Shown piece by piece: positions 11,863-23,739 of a DNA stretch of 64,000 nt (positions are counted from its first letter, which is position 1; every line of letters starts with the position of its first letter). The translations under genes were made by a program, and so were the position numbers. The notes below the pieces were generated by a model, which searched no databases, was not told the origin of the DNA, and saw only the letters and a list, made by a program, of their open reading frames with translations. Source of the stretch: Enchytraeus crypticus (Eukaryota; Annelida; Clitellata; Enchytraeida; Enchytraeidae); assembly GCA_905160935.1 (NCBI GenBank), contig CAJHZI010000646.1, forward strand, positions 372,001 through 436,000, in the 5' to 3' direction.

Positions 11863-12156
11863 TATAAATACCATTTATCCATTTACTCGTCAATTTCTTG
11901 GCAGTATGAAATACATAGCACTATGAAACACACAGCATATCAAACATAAATCAACTTAAAGAAAATGAAGAAGATGAACTTTTTTGTCTAAAAGTACTAA
12001 TTCTTTAGCTTTTTATTTGTTCATCACATAATATACAATTCTGACAAACATGTGCAAACAGACTGAAACTTAAAACCTTATGTGTGATCGGTAATAAAGG
12101 ACAATTAATAAGACAAAAATTTTAAATCTGCTTATGAGAGTGTGTTAGTCATTTAT

Positions 12157-12268
12157 TTCTCTTCAGCACGTGTTTTTTCAGATCGTTTGGGATGAATCGA
12201 TTTGTAGTGACATGTGATGGGGGGACGTCCCTGGCATCATCCTTGTACTAGGAAACGGACGTTAAACC

Positions 12269-12310
<42 letters not shown>

Positions 12311-12312
12311 TT
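12157..12312 (+). repeat. SINE family C tail with (TTA)n end
   Basis: Begins TCTCTTCAGCACGTG and includes GGGACGTCCCTGGCATCATC and GGAAACGGACGTTAAACC, ending in a pure (TTA)n run of about 45 bp. It matches 13315..13444, 36580..36678 and 48182..48275 (minus). The head is not tRNA-like here, so it may be a 5'-truncated copy. Confidence 0.8.
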
Positions 12313-13164
12313 AAATTCTACGTTTGCTATCTGTTTTGATATCTATCGCATATATTTGCTATCTAGCGCCTGAATGTGAGACAAGGCCAGGGGTGTGATA
12401 GAATGTTGTTCCTAAGAACTGCTCTAATTTAAGTTCTAGTACCTAAATTATTAAACACCGTTTTATCTGCAGTTCTGCACTACTGGCCACTCTTAACCCA
12501 TACATCTTGATTTAATATTAAACTTTGTGATTGGTAATTCGTTGACAATGGAAACATCTAATTAATTAAAAATCTAATAAATAAATTAATGTAGAAAGAG
12601 TATCTGGTGTGAGGGATGGAAAACCATGCTTTTCCAAATAGTAAGTTTTTAGGGTTTTTAGGTCTTTTACAATTAGGCCTATTACGTTTTCCACAGTTAC
12701 TTCAAAAGCTAGAAATCTCTGCAATCATAACCAGAAATGTAATATTGCACTTTTGTCATATCTATTTTGTCATTGACTAATAATTACTGAACTATTAATT
12801 TGAAGCATTTATATTTAGGTTTTTTGTAAATAAACCATAAATAACCTACTTTTGAGCTTTTTAATGTTCTTTTAAAAAACCCCAAATCATACCTTTGCCA
12901 CCCTGATCATTTTTTATTTAAATACTCTAAGAAAAGTGGAAAAAAACTGCTTATGAGATTATTGTCACGGATTTTTAGTATTACCAATGTAATTAAAAAA
13001 TGCCATATGAATTAAGTGCAAATATTTCTTTTTTGCGCCGCTTTCTGACTAAACATTTGTCACGCTGATCAAAGATTTCTCAACCAGGAATACAGCGAAA
13101 TTTAAGATCTCGAACACTTAGCTTGACATCACGAAACCTATGTGAAGCTTGCTTGATCTAGTAG

Positions 13165-13285
13165 CACGATGTGTTATCTGTTGAACCTTGGATCAGTAGG
13201 TGCATGGATCATGGTTCAAATCAAGTACTCTAACGTCACCGATATGAATTCGAGATAGAAACAGACGTTAAACTTTTATTAACCT
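13165..13285 (+). repeat. tRNA-like SINE relic
   Basis: A diverged copy with TTGAACCTTGGATCAGTAGG, a B box-like ATGGTTCAAATCA and the tail GAAACAGACGTTAAAC. It sits directly upstream of a family C tail. Confidence 0.55.
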
Positions 13286-13314
13286 CTAGCTTTAAACTAG
13301 GTTTGAGATAGGCT

Positions 13315-13444
13315 TTCTCTTCAGCACATGTTTTTAAGATCATTTGGAGTGAATCGATTTGTGACATGTGATGGGGCATATCCCTGATATTATCCTTGTA
13401 CAGTATAAGGAAACAGACGTTAAACTTTTATTATTATTATTATC
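13315..13444 (+). repeat. SINE family C tail with (TTA)n end
   Basis: Same order of blocks as the copy at 12157: TCTCTTCAGCACATG, GAATCGATTTGTGACATGTG, ATCCTTGTAC, GGAAACAGACGTTAAAC, then (TTA)n. Confidence 0.78.
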
Positions 13445-15532
13445 AAATTTTATTTTTTATTATTATAAAGATTATGTTCTAAAGATTTAGCATCAGCCTG
13501 GTAAAAATGGGCCTTACCGATAATGCTTCAATTATAGGTCTATTTAAGTTTTTTCTGTTATTTGCATAGAATATAATTTAAAACTGTCACCGAGGAAGAC
13601 ATTGACAAAAACTAGTTGCAGTAAAGGCTTAGCCTGTAGAAATGTTTGACTCTAGAATCTTCATATTAATGAGCCCATTAGTACTTTACGAGTGCACCTT
13701 TTAGTCTGACGTAAGACTTGCCGAAGCAGAAAAGTAATTATAGAGCATTTTATGCAATATTTGGATATTTGATAAAGGCGTGAAGATTTTTTCCATGTTT
13801 TCTGTGTCGATGGACTTCAAATATGAATGAGTTCGTGTTTATAGAAATTTTAAATAGAAGCGACTTCCCTATATTTAATCGTGACAAACGGCCCACGGTC
13901 ACGTGCTTGATTTCCACCAATAGCAAAACGAGGTTTGTCTGTGTGGGGTGAGTTCGTGCAGTTCGGACTTGGATTGAGTTAAACCTTTGAAAAGCAATCA
14001 TCGGAAGCTTCTGCCATCTGGTGTTGAATAAAAATTAAATAAATGCCAATTGCTGATTCACATCAAATTTTAATTGTTTTGTTAAACTTATTTCTTATAA
14101 TCTGACCAGATGGCACAATTCTACGCAATTGTCCTACTTGCAGTATATTAATTTTTTGTTTCTACACGCTCGAGGATTAACCAAAGGCATTTCATCATAT
14201 AACTCACAAATTGTGACTAATTTAATAATACTCTTTCAAGTCTTTATAAGTGTATTTTTCATTAATGATCCGGGACTTAAACCTTTTGTCACAAAATTTA
14301 TTAGAGAATACTGAGACTAGGATGCAAAGTGAGCTTTTGTTTAAAGTTCAAACGTTTAGTAATTTACTGAAATGTACACATTCAAGTTATAAATTGTATT
14401 GTTCCAATGAAAGGTAACCGGAATCTACAAGTAACCTGAAACTTCCGTGACCCCAAGCAGTGTCTCTATCATTGCAAGGTGGCGCCAGATTACATGTGCT
14501 TTTCTTTTCTTAACAAAAGAGCTAGTAGAAAACAACTGAACAAGAAGTATCGCAGCATATTACGCTGCAGCTTGAATACTATGCGATTCTTATACTTCCC
14601 TAAGTATTCACATTAAACATAATACAATAGATTAGCAAAAATACAGTAATCACACATATTTGTATGTTTGCTTTATTGATAAAATTCTACTAATAGAATA
14701 GTTACATTCTTTTGCAACACATATACACAGTATTTAAGAAATATTATGCATCGCTAAGATCACCTAAACGTACATCTATTGAAATATTAGAAAAAGTAAC
14801 GAGACAAGTATTTGTTATAGTCGCTTACTATACTAATCACAAAACTTTATAGCCTAAAATCAGTAAACTTTCATTAGTAAAATCAAATAAATATCGGTTA
14901 TAAAATTCAACTGAATTTTTGTCATGCAATTTCATATTTCTCTAAATAGAGCGCCGAAAATGTCTTCAGCGTAAGTACTGACCATACGAAATAACTGCTG
15001 CAAAATTCACGTAGCTCTGAGTCTATATCAGCCATGGACCGTGCATGGAAGCGAACCTGCGGGCTCTATTTATTGACTGCAGTAAAATATTAAATAAAGC
15101 TCTCTAGTTTAACGTCTGTCACCCTACCACAGGGGATCTCTCAGGGAATGATGAGATGCTTGTCAACGGTTCATTAGGCAATCCAATCAAATTGAGCCTA
15201 AGTTAGCACTGCACAGTTCATAAAATTGTAGAAAGTGATGCAAGATTAAATTTAGGAAGGTTATGTATATAGCATATATTACAGCCTGTGCGATCTCAGA
15301 CATCTTGACGTCATTGTTGGATCATAGGAGGACGATAAACTAATTGCATTGCGTTCATGAAATGCTTTCTTTAACTGTAAGTTTATATCACCTGCGGAAA
15401 TAGACGTTCGTTGAGAGAAATCCGAATTGAGCCATTTAATGGAAATTATATTTAGAAATGTTATTAAAATAATAAATAAATTATAGGCCTAATTATAACA
15501 CTATAATTAAATACTAATTAAATTAATCCACC
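13445..15532. other. No gene seen
   Basis: AT-rich DNA in the Hox1-Hox3 interval with only short, unconvincing open frames. I looked for a homeobox in both orientations and saw none. Confidence 0.6.
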
Positions 15533-15741
15533 AAACTGAGGAAGGCAACGGGAAACCACCTCAGAAGCATATTTTTCCCAAGCTATAGGTTACATAAGGT
15601 ATGGATAATCCATAGACTTTGTGAAGGGATTGACTTGTTGATCTAAGGAGTGTTCTTATGGATCGAGAAAGCAGACTTTGAGTATGACTATGTACTTTGA
15701 ATCTGCCACTTGGCAGTACACTGAAGAAGAAGAAGAAGAAG
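15533..15741 (+). repeat. Dispersed repeat family F
   Basis: Reads CTGAGGAAGGCAACGGGAAA, CCACCTCAGAAG, then TGAAGGGATTGACTTGTTG, and ends in CTGCCACTTGGCAGTACACT followed by (GAA)n. The copy at 47845..48102 shares the same order of blocks. It is a non-coding dispersed element of unknown class with a simple-repeat 3' tail, probably retroposed. Confidence 0.75.
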
Positions 15742-16399
15742 AATTAAATACTACGATAACCGCTAAGTTTTTAATTATTAGGCCTAAGTAATAATTAAAT
15801 ATTATGATAACCGCTAAGTTCAATTTAATTATTAAATAATAATTAAATATGAAAACCGCCAAGTTGAATGAATTCATTGTTAACCAAATAAAAAATAAAT
15901 TAGTCATCTGTACAAGGTACGTGTGTGTTATATTATAGTCCTAACAAAGATATGATCATTAAAATTAAGCATAGGCAGTACAATACAAAATTATGTATAT
16001 AATTCAATCAGTAGCAATCAATGAATCAAAGTAACTGTCACTTTAAATAGCCAATGCACTAGCTCATATTTCACAAACGAAACTGGCAATTAGATAATTA
16101 ACATTTTTACAACTGATCGAATGAAAATGTGAGAACCGCAAAAATTATGACTGAAGATACAATAAGGCTGTTCATTATTACATGTGTGCAAAGTGTCGAA
16201 ATATAATGACCTCCACGACATCATCAGAGGATGAAACAAGCGCTAAATCTTTCTGATTATGTATCTCTGACACTAATTCTATCTGCAGTCAATTAATTTA
16301 AAGCGCTCATTTAAATTGCTTCATGTTTTTGTATTTCATTATATAACAGTGTTTCACAGCCGAAGCATTAAAATTACATAAAAACCCTTCAGGGCAAAA

Positions 16400-16830
16400 G
16401 TCTGTTGAACGGTTTAATTTGCTATATTTGCATTGTGTTTCGTGTTTAAATGAAGTTTCAACGGTTCAAGCGCTATATCCGCTGTCCAGTCCATCATTGA
16501 AAGCATTGATGGCATCCTGGCTCAGCCGTCGACAACGGTTCATTCGAGCAGTAAAATCGATTGAATTTCTATATCTGCTGATAGATGACCACAAATTGTC
16601 CAGCATGCAGTCACGTACAAATATTGGCAAGTATTTGGATAGGACCAGCAGACAATGGCCGTGAAGCCCCTTGAGCAAGAATGGCTAAATTAATCGTGGT
16701 TAGGACTGCAACAGTTATATCGCATGGTGTCCTATCATATTTTAGTTTATAAAAAGCAGTGCACGTGGTCAGTGCTTCAGGGTTGTGCTCTGGGGCTGAA
16801 TACAAATGTTTTATAGGAGTCGACACACGA
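16400..16830. promoter_or_regulatory. Candidate conserved block between Hox1 and Hox3
   Basis: A unique segment, higher in GC than its flanks, with small overlapping open frames on both strands and no repeat match. It contains TGATAGATGA (about 16578..16587), which fits the bipartite Exd/Pbx-Hox form TGATNNAT(G/T)(G/A). It lies where Hox2 would be expected. I cannot read a homeodomain in it, so I treat it as a possible enhancer. Confidence 0.22.
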
Positions 16831-17211
16831 TCAGTTCAAGTCCCCTCACTCCCCCCTCCCCCTGTCTCTCTCACCCCGCCATTTCTAACAATTGACTGGT
16901 CCGGGGGTGAGATTAGACAGTAATATTAAATAGTGTCCATAGTAATGAAATAACAGAAATAATATTTAGACACGAGACGAAGACAAAATCGTATATTATA
17001 TAGTCAGCTTTAGCTATTAGATATATTATTACGACAAGAGTAAAGTAAAAAGTAAAAGTTTACGACAAGTAAAAACGCATAAAAGTAATAAATAATAAAA
17101 TTAAAATTATTATCTAAATCTGTGTAGGAATTCTGTAAAAGAAGTAGAATATCAGTAAGTATGTTTCAGGACCATAAATTTCAAGTTACAAGTTCTTTGA
17201 TCGTGACAATA

Positions 17212-17347
17212 TGTAATCAATGAGTAATCAATGTGTAATCAATATGTAATCAATGTGTAATCAATGTGTAATCAATGTGTAATCAATGTGTAATCAATGT
17301 GCAATCAATATGTAATCAATGTGTAATCAATGTGTAGTCAATGTGTA
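17212..17347. repeat. 11-bp tandem repeat (TAATCAATGTG)n
   Basis: About 12 units with period 11. Roughly ten carry an intact TAATCAAT; the rest have single changes (CAATCAAT, TAGTCAAT). The core resembles a homeodomain/TALE site, so this is also a homotypic cluster of potential binding sites. Confidence 0.92.
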
Positions 17348-19797
17348 ATATTTTTCTAGTGTAAGTGCAAAACTCATTTCTTCATGTAGTCAGTCATTTC
17401 TGACATGATCTTACAATAAGTACTGGCCAAGAAATCTCCATAATCAATAAACAACATTCAAATGCATGATACATAAATAGAGTCAAAACAATATTATTCA
17501 AAATAGTATTGCAGGCACAATGGTCGTACAATCTAAAATTTAAGCCCACTTATGAATTATTGATTTTTAAATTTATCTTATATAACCGTTAATTAATGTA
17601 AGGAGTAACATTGTAAATATGAAATAGTCACAGGAGTAACCTACGAGATAGGTAATAAAATATAAACACTACAAACGCAATGCGTTAAGGCAAGACATTC
17701 ACACTGAATATAAAAGTGAGATTCTGCAATATAGATATTTACAAAAAGGCGCGGTTTAGTAGAAAGATGCATTTATCAAAGTTAATGCAAGATCACCTAA
17801 AAATATCGCAAAAGCCTTTCCGAGTCTAGCGCACTTAGTATCCCTCAATTTAAAATCCTCAGCGGTACTGGTTACATAAATGAGCACAAGATACCATTAG
17901 TTTTTCACGTTAAATGTAGGTCTACAGTATTTCCAATCAGTGATAATCAGTTTCTAATCTGTATTTCTAATCAGCGATAGGCCTATAGGCCTAGCTTAAC
18001 GCAAGGACGCCCGTTTCGTATCACAAGCAATGAAGTCAAAGAAACTGGAGCCTAGAAGCTAAAAATACAAAGACTACTTTTAACAATTAATCGATTGCTT
18101 TAATCAAAAAGGCACGAATTGTTGATAAAACATGTAATTTTCCACAACTCTCACTGTTTGGATTTAAGGCTAAGACTATATTGTTTTTTGCAAATAATTT
18201 AAATTTTCTTAATTATTTATCAAGGTTTGATTTTTATATAATTGGAAATCGATAAGAGCACAGAGAAGTAATTCTAACACGAGTTTACGAAATCGACAGC
18301 AAAATAACAACAGAGTAATAATAAACATCATGAAGCTAACAGTAAGACTGAATCTTTTCGCCATCCAGTCACCATACAAAGTCATATCATCGGCTATAAT
18401 ACATTTCAAATTGCATTTAATAGCGCCACTATAGGTGTCATATAGTGGCCTTTCTAGAGAGAGAGAAGATATAGATAGTCTAGACTTCCATAGGCCATCA
18501 CAGTTGTGACAAGATCATTCTTTAAACAGAGAGCATACGCAGGAGAAAACGTGCGAAAGAATCACTCAGTTTAGTGCGACAAATTCAGCGCTCTAAGAAA
18601 TCATTGAGATTCTGAAATGAAAGAATGAATAAATAAATGTCAAAATAATTATCTATCCCATAAATAGCCATATAGTGCATAGCAGATAACTAAATAACCA
18701 GCAGAAGGCTATTCTACAATTAGTTTATACTTAATATATAAATACATGCATTTGTTTCATTTTTATAATTAGTACTAACAACTGCGAATAAATACAGCAT
18801 TACAAGTTGTGATTAACGCATCAAATACGTCATTAAATTGAATGAGCTAATGATTTCATTAATCAATTTTCAGCACTTATTACAGTTCCATCCGGCTGCA
18901 TTTGATAGATTCCATAGATGTTTGTGAGAACCAGTTAAAAGCCGAATGCTCAAGAAAGAATTTTCACAACTGAATGTTTAGAATTTACAAGTTTATAAAA
19001 TCTAAAGGCAGAGCAGTGTGTAAAACTATGAAAGAGGGATGCACGCTTAAGCTATACTATTAATATGAAGTTTGCAGAAATCACAAGGCTGCTCACTCGT
19101 ATACTTGTATATTAAGTACATACATATTGAATATCAATAAGGGTTTTAAAACTAAATAATTATGAAGTTCTTGAAAGACCTGGACGGTTGTTTTCAAACT
19201 ACACAAAGGGTGGCCTATTAATCCATACTAAAGTTCACCAAAGACTAAATTGACTAAATTGACTACCACAGCATTTCTAAACCATTGTCGTGAAGAAGCT
19301 CTAACTACAAATGCATGCAGAAGCTCAGATATTGACCATGACAAGAAGTAGAAATGAAATACACGAAATTACGCATCATGATAATCAAAAGTATAGTTAT
19401 ATATACGCAGAATAAACGACAACAAAAACAACTTCTTAGCAACGTCGCAATCACTACGACAAACACCGTATTTGATAAAAATAATTGAAGAATTGTTATT
19501 GAAAAGATAATATGAAGTGAAGATATTTATGTGAACTAAATCAGATATATTGGATAGAGTTCATAATTTCGTAGAATATTTAATTCATAATTTAATTTAA
19601 GCCAGTCAGGAATCATTCCTGAGTTTAATTTGCACGTTTTAGCGGGTTCTTGTAATCCTGCTACTTAGAGGCTTGGATGATGAGAATTTATGCGTATGAT
19701 AAAGAGGATTCTCTTCAACCTGAAGTCTGCCATGATAACTACTCAGCTACTTTATTTGAGTATCAATTTTTGCATTTAGAGTATATCGAAATACGGT
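17348..19797. other. No gene seen, Hox3 3' flank
   Basis: AT-rich, unique-looking DNA. Only short chance open frames such as 18209..18409. No homeobox motif found on either strand. Confidence 0.6.
19751..19756 (-). terminator. Candidate Hox3 polyadenylation signal
   Basis: AATAAA on the minus strand about 42 nt beyond the Hox3 stop. Another AATAAA (19802..19807) lies across the last codons. Either could serve a very short 3' UTR; neither is proven. Confidence 0.35.
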
Positions 19798-20639
19798 TTA
19801 ATTTATTGAGCCTCGATATGCGCTATCTAGCTGCGCTCCAGTCAAGGGCTGCATTGGATATATCGCAGTACCGTCGGATAACTTTTGTAAGTTCTGTAAG
19901 TTTGTCTGTTTGTGGTTCGTCCAATCAGTCTCCATCACCTCCCCGCACGACCCCCTAATCTCGTATGGTGGGACATTCGAAGGCCTACTGATCACATCAC
20001 CAGTTCTACTATAAAACGCGGATCTTTCCTGAAAGCAGTAAGTCTGCGATGGACTTCCGGTGGAATTCGAAGGATGATTAATCAGAGGATTGCTTGCCTG
20101 AGTGTGCTGCTGGGAATAGGACAGCTGATGGGATTGATCAAGCGCCTGAGTCCAGACTGCCTCAGGTGATTGTTGACTAAGGCTTGAGGAGAGAGATTCC
20201 TTGAAGCATCCATCGGGAGGTTTTTGTATCGCTTGATCTACCTCGTATCCTTCTCCTTCGAACACCACTCCGCCACTCAACCGCTTCACCTCATCGCTGG
20301 AACCCACCGTCATGGACTCGTTTGATTCCTCATCCTCACCGGAATGACTCTCAGAAAACTTGACGGTGCTACTCTTCTCGTCATCCTTGTCGACAAATCC
20401 CTTGTGCCGATGATCTTTCTTTTGCTTCATTCGTCGGTTCTGGAACCAGATCTTGATCTGGCGCTCACTGAGCTGAAGTTGAGCGGCCATTTCTATCCGT
20501 CGAGGTCGGCAAAGGTACCGATTGAAGTGGAATTCCTTTTCTAACTCGACAAGTTGGGAGCTGGTGTAGGCTGTACGTGGCCGCTTAGAGAGAGCTTGCA
20601 GCTCACTATCCGCTTTCTCAAGTTTACAATCTGCGAACT
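19798..20639 (-). CDS. Hox3: Hox3 exon 2 (homeodomain exon)
   Basis: Second coding exon of a Hox3-class factor. It starts at 20639 after the acceptor TTAACAG and ends at TAA (19798..19800). Its first two bases complete a Glu codon with exon 1. Residues 268..327 of the 530-aa protein form the homeodomain. The stretch [20 protein letters not shown] followed by [11 protein letters not shown] is the Hox3 signature. Ser10, Val14, Arg24, Met34, Ile45 and Ile47 separate it from Hox2/pb, which usually has Asn10, Leu14, Lys24, Ile34, Val45 and Val47. Helix 3 is [15 protein letters not shown]; Gln56 replaces the Tyr56 common in other Hox3 proteins. A long C-terminal region of about 203 residues follows, acidic near the homeodomain and then rich in Ser and Gln, for example [15 protein letters not shown]. 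No frameshift. The open frame beginning at 20490 starts inside the homeodomain and is not the real start. Confidence 0.94.
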
Positions 20640-21376
20640 CTGTTAATCAAAGCAGATAATGAATAATAATGACATCTCTATTTCTGTAAATTAAAATGAT
20701 ATGTCACATAATGAAATTTTATGAAAATTTAATAAAATTGAAATTTTATTCAATTTGCGTTGATTAGATAAGTTAGAATACATAATAATTATATTTGCAT
20801 AGCTACGTCATAGTATGTATTGTTAGCTTGTTGTGAAAAAGCGAAGAAATACATAGGGCCTACAATACATGTAACCGAAAATACATGTAAAAGAAACACG
20901 TGTAACTGTAATACAAATGCAATATATTAGTATTTGGATCTATTTATTAATACATTAACAACAATGCAGTAACATTGAGAGCTATTGATGAAAAGATATC
21001 ATATTTGTAGCGAAATATAAAGACAATGTTAGGATGTAAAATTTTATGGGCTCATTGTTAGATATTTATTTTAAAATTATATCTCAATAAAACTATCCCA
21101 GAGAGCATTGGCCTACTGTTGATAAGGAGACAGATATTAACTCTAATGCCATAAAGTTTCTAGGTCTGTGATGCTGACCATTAGACAATTCAACAAGTGA
21201 AACTAGGTCTCTAATAAGTCCAAGATCTCTGTTATTGCTTTTGGGCTCAAAAGCTACTAATTTTTCATCCGGATTTCAAAAAGACACAAACTCTAACGAT
21301 ACTCATTAATTAATATTACAATTATTATTTAATATAATAATTAATATTACAACATAGATCTAGAAGGTGATCTAAC
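20640..21376 (-). other. Hox3: Hox3 intron
   Basis: Short intron of 737 bp, phase 1, lying between the hexapeptide and the homeodomain as in Hox1. It is AT-rich, and I see no SINE copy or exon in it. This contrasts with the repeat-filled Hox1 intron. Confidence 0.85.
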
Positions 21377-22127
21377 CTGAGCCGCCTGTGGGATGTCGAA
21401 GCTTTGATCCACTATGCTGCTGACGAGAGTCCTTCATCCACGGATATATTTCTCCCGGAAGCTTGCACGTATCCACCACCGGAGTAGAAACTGGATGCAA
21501 CATTTTACTCACGAGTAATCCTTCATTCGATCCAGTTCTGGAAATGACGTGATCGTAATTTCCTTCGTACGGGTTACTGCTGGCAGTGTTATCCATTTGT
21601 CGAATCTGACAGTCCGGCCGGACGGTATATCCAGTACTAGAGTATCCTGTAGGGGAAGCATAACTCCTATCGCTTCCGCAATCCACATAGTAGTCCCTTC
21701 TCTCTGGAATCACGCAGGATTTCTCCAAATGTGGCTTAGGATAATCATATAAAACCTTATCGCTTGAATGAGCATAGCTAGACGGCCTAGCCATTTGGTT
21801 CTGAGAATATGGATGCAATCCAGCCTCATATGGACTCCCGCTACAGGATCTAAATGAACTGAAATCTGGGTATGGGTTGTATGATCCGGTAAATGGCTCT
21901 TGATTATAGTACTGTTGTCTTTGTCCATGATAAAATTGAGCACGATATACGTCGTTGCAAGATTGTAAGTCATACGGTGATATGGGCAGAGATTCCATGT
22001 ATGCAACTTTTGCATTTACGTACCTCTGCTCGACCGAAGGTTGCAGCCTTTTGCAATCTAAATCCACATCACGCGGCGCACACATGACGTCCCGACAGTC
22101 TGTCATGACGTCACCGTACGAAGACAT
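21377..22127 (-). CDS. Hox3: Hox3 exon 1 (N-terminal, hexapeptide exon)
   Basis: First coding exon of the Hox3 gene, 250 codons plus one base, starting at ATG 22125..22127 (MSSYGDVMTDCRDVM). An in-frame TAA lies a short way upstream with no ATG between, which supports this start. The exon ends in TCAG followed by GTTAGA, a phase-1 donor. Near its end, residues 227..237 read IYPWMKDSRQQ. This matches the Hox3-type hexapeptide context PWMK(E/D)SRQ rather than the PWMKEKK context of Hox2. The exon is rich in Tyr, Ser, Pro and Asp and poor in hydrophobic runs, as expected for a disordered activation region. Joined to exon 2 the coding sequence is 1,593 nt, 531 codons including the stop. Other open frames across 21549..22146 are shadows. 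Confidence 0.92.
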
Positions 22128-22720
22128 GTGTTTGTTAATCCTGTGAGATTATATTCTATTTCTACTTTATTTCTTTCCACGATTTAAAGTTAAAATTTAT
22201 TTCTTAGACTTCTTTCTCCAGAATCTGCAAAAATATAGCATATACAGTATGATAAATTAATAAAGGTTAAGCAGATATTGGATGTGAAAAGTGGGTTTAT
22301 TATATTAAAAGTGTTTTGATATTCAACACAGAGTAGTAGAGCGTTAACCAAGACTACTACTAGCGGAAACCACTCGTTAAAATCTAATTAATCTTTAATC
22401 TAATTTAATCTTTTTAAAATATTAAATGAAAGGTGTGGATCTTTTACTAATCCATGTATTTCATTTACTACAAATTAGTAATTAATCTGTTTCCAAAAAA
22501 TGGCTGTCCAAACTAGACCGAATTATTTGTAAAAAAACACTAACGAGTCGTTTTCGCTAAGCGAATATCGAGTAGAAGCGAGCGAGAGACGCACAGAAGA
22601 GTGGTGGGTCATAGGTGACGAACAAACAAGTGATATGTGTCGTCCGTTGTTTTATAAAACTATGAGCAGATTTAATCGCGCCGTGGTCGTCTGCCTGAAT
22701 CGTGACCACATCGCAATAGT
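22128..22720 (-). promoter_or_regulatory. Hox3 upstream region with CpG block
   Basis: 5' flank of Hox3. The block at about 22540..22720 is GC-richer with CpGs (GAAGCGAGCGAGAGACGCAC, TTAATCGCGCCGTGGTCGTC). It also holds a palindromic GTTTTATAAAAC that could act as a TATA-like or Hox-type site. Candidate promoter and 5' UTR. A CTCACAG acceptor-like sequence just upstream of the ATG leaves room for a non-coding first exon. Confidence 0.33.
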
Positions 22721-23179
22721 GTTACATTTACAAACAGACCAATGAGAAGTACATACACATACATTTAATCAGACCAACAAGACATACAGAGCTACATTTA
22801 AACATCTCAATTAGATGTACAGACACATACATTTAACCCGATCAACCAGACATACGGAGCTACATTTAAACAGCTCAATGTGATGTACAAAGAGATATAT
22901 ATTTAGGCTAATCAACTCAATGAGATATGCATTTAAATTGCTCAACTAGATAATCAGCCCACATTTATATATTTGTCACTTCATCACATGAATATTCTTA
23001 TATAAAATCAGAAATTCGTTTTCATCTTACTGAAAAAAATATCATAGAGAAATATAGCAGTGTCCGAAGCCATTGTTTAATTCAGAAAATAAGAATGTAA
23101 ATGGTAAAAGCTTGTACACATGTATGGCATTTCGTCAACTTAACGTTTCTTAAATGCTTTCAATTGTATTTCTCATTCT

Positions 23180-23300
23180 ATCATGATATTCATCTTCCCT
23201 TAAATCCCAGTTTAACTATGGTCGGGAGTAGCAATTTCTGGAGCCTAAACGTTCACCAACTGAATGCCCTTTCTGTGGTTGATTCTGATCACAGGGCTTG
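23180..23300 (-). repeat. Dispersed repeat family H
   Basis: Minus-strand copy: TTCATCTTCCCTTAAATCCC, then AGCAATTTCTGGAGCCT, then CACCAACTGAATGCC, matches the plus-strand copy near 50550..50713 and the partial one at 49925..49975. Confidence 0.6.
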
Positions 23301-23698
23301 GTCGCCTTTTACGGCGCGTGCAGTCCACGGTTGGTCTATTCTTAAGCAACCTGAATACAGCACGGGTAAATAATAATCTTAAATCAATTAAATGTATCAG
23401 CGAACTTTAATAAAGCGTAGACCTAATTAAGTCTCAGGAGAGCATTTGGACACCACAAAGAATATAATATCTGCGATATCTGTTAAGGTTATGGCAACGG
23501 AGAAGAATGTGATTTTGAATCAATAATGTCATTATTATTATTTGTTGCTATTATTTTATTTATTCTTTGTCTATTTTCATGAATATTATCATTCATATTA
23601 TTACCATCATTTTTATTACTAATATTATTTAAATTTTACTTAAATTATGTTTACCAAGGGTATAAAAATCGGGGTTGATAAAATTGATTCGATTATTA

Positions 23699-23739
23699 AT
23701 ATGTGCTGAGTCACAGCCCGGCTGTGACTCAGCACATAT
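23699..23739. repeat. Perfect 20-bp palindrome with 1-nt spacer
   Basis: Left arm ATATGTGCTGAGTCACAGCC, one C, then its exact reverse complement. Each arm holds TGCTGAGTCA, an AP-1/Maf-type half site. A partial third copy, GCTCAGCACATA, follows at 23741. Confidence 0.9.

Noticed and set aside
17212..17347. CRISPR array
   Set aside because: Units are 11 bp with no unique spacers, in a eukaryotic Hox region; it is a simple tandem repeat.
13750..18409. Small open frames as Hox2 exons
   Set aside because: None contains WFQNRR, a PWM hexapeptide or any homeodomain helix motif on either strand.
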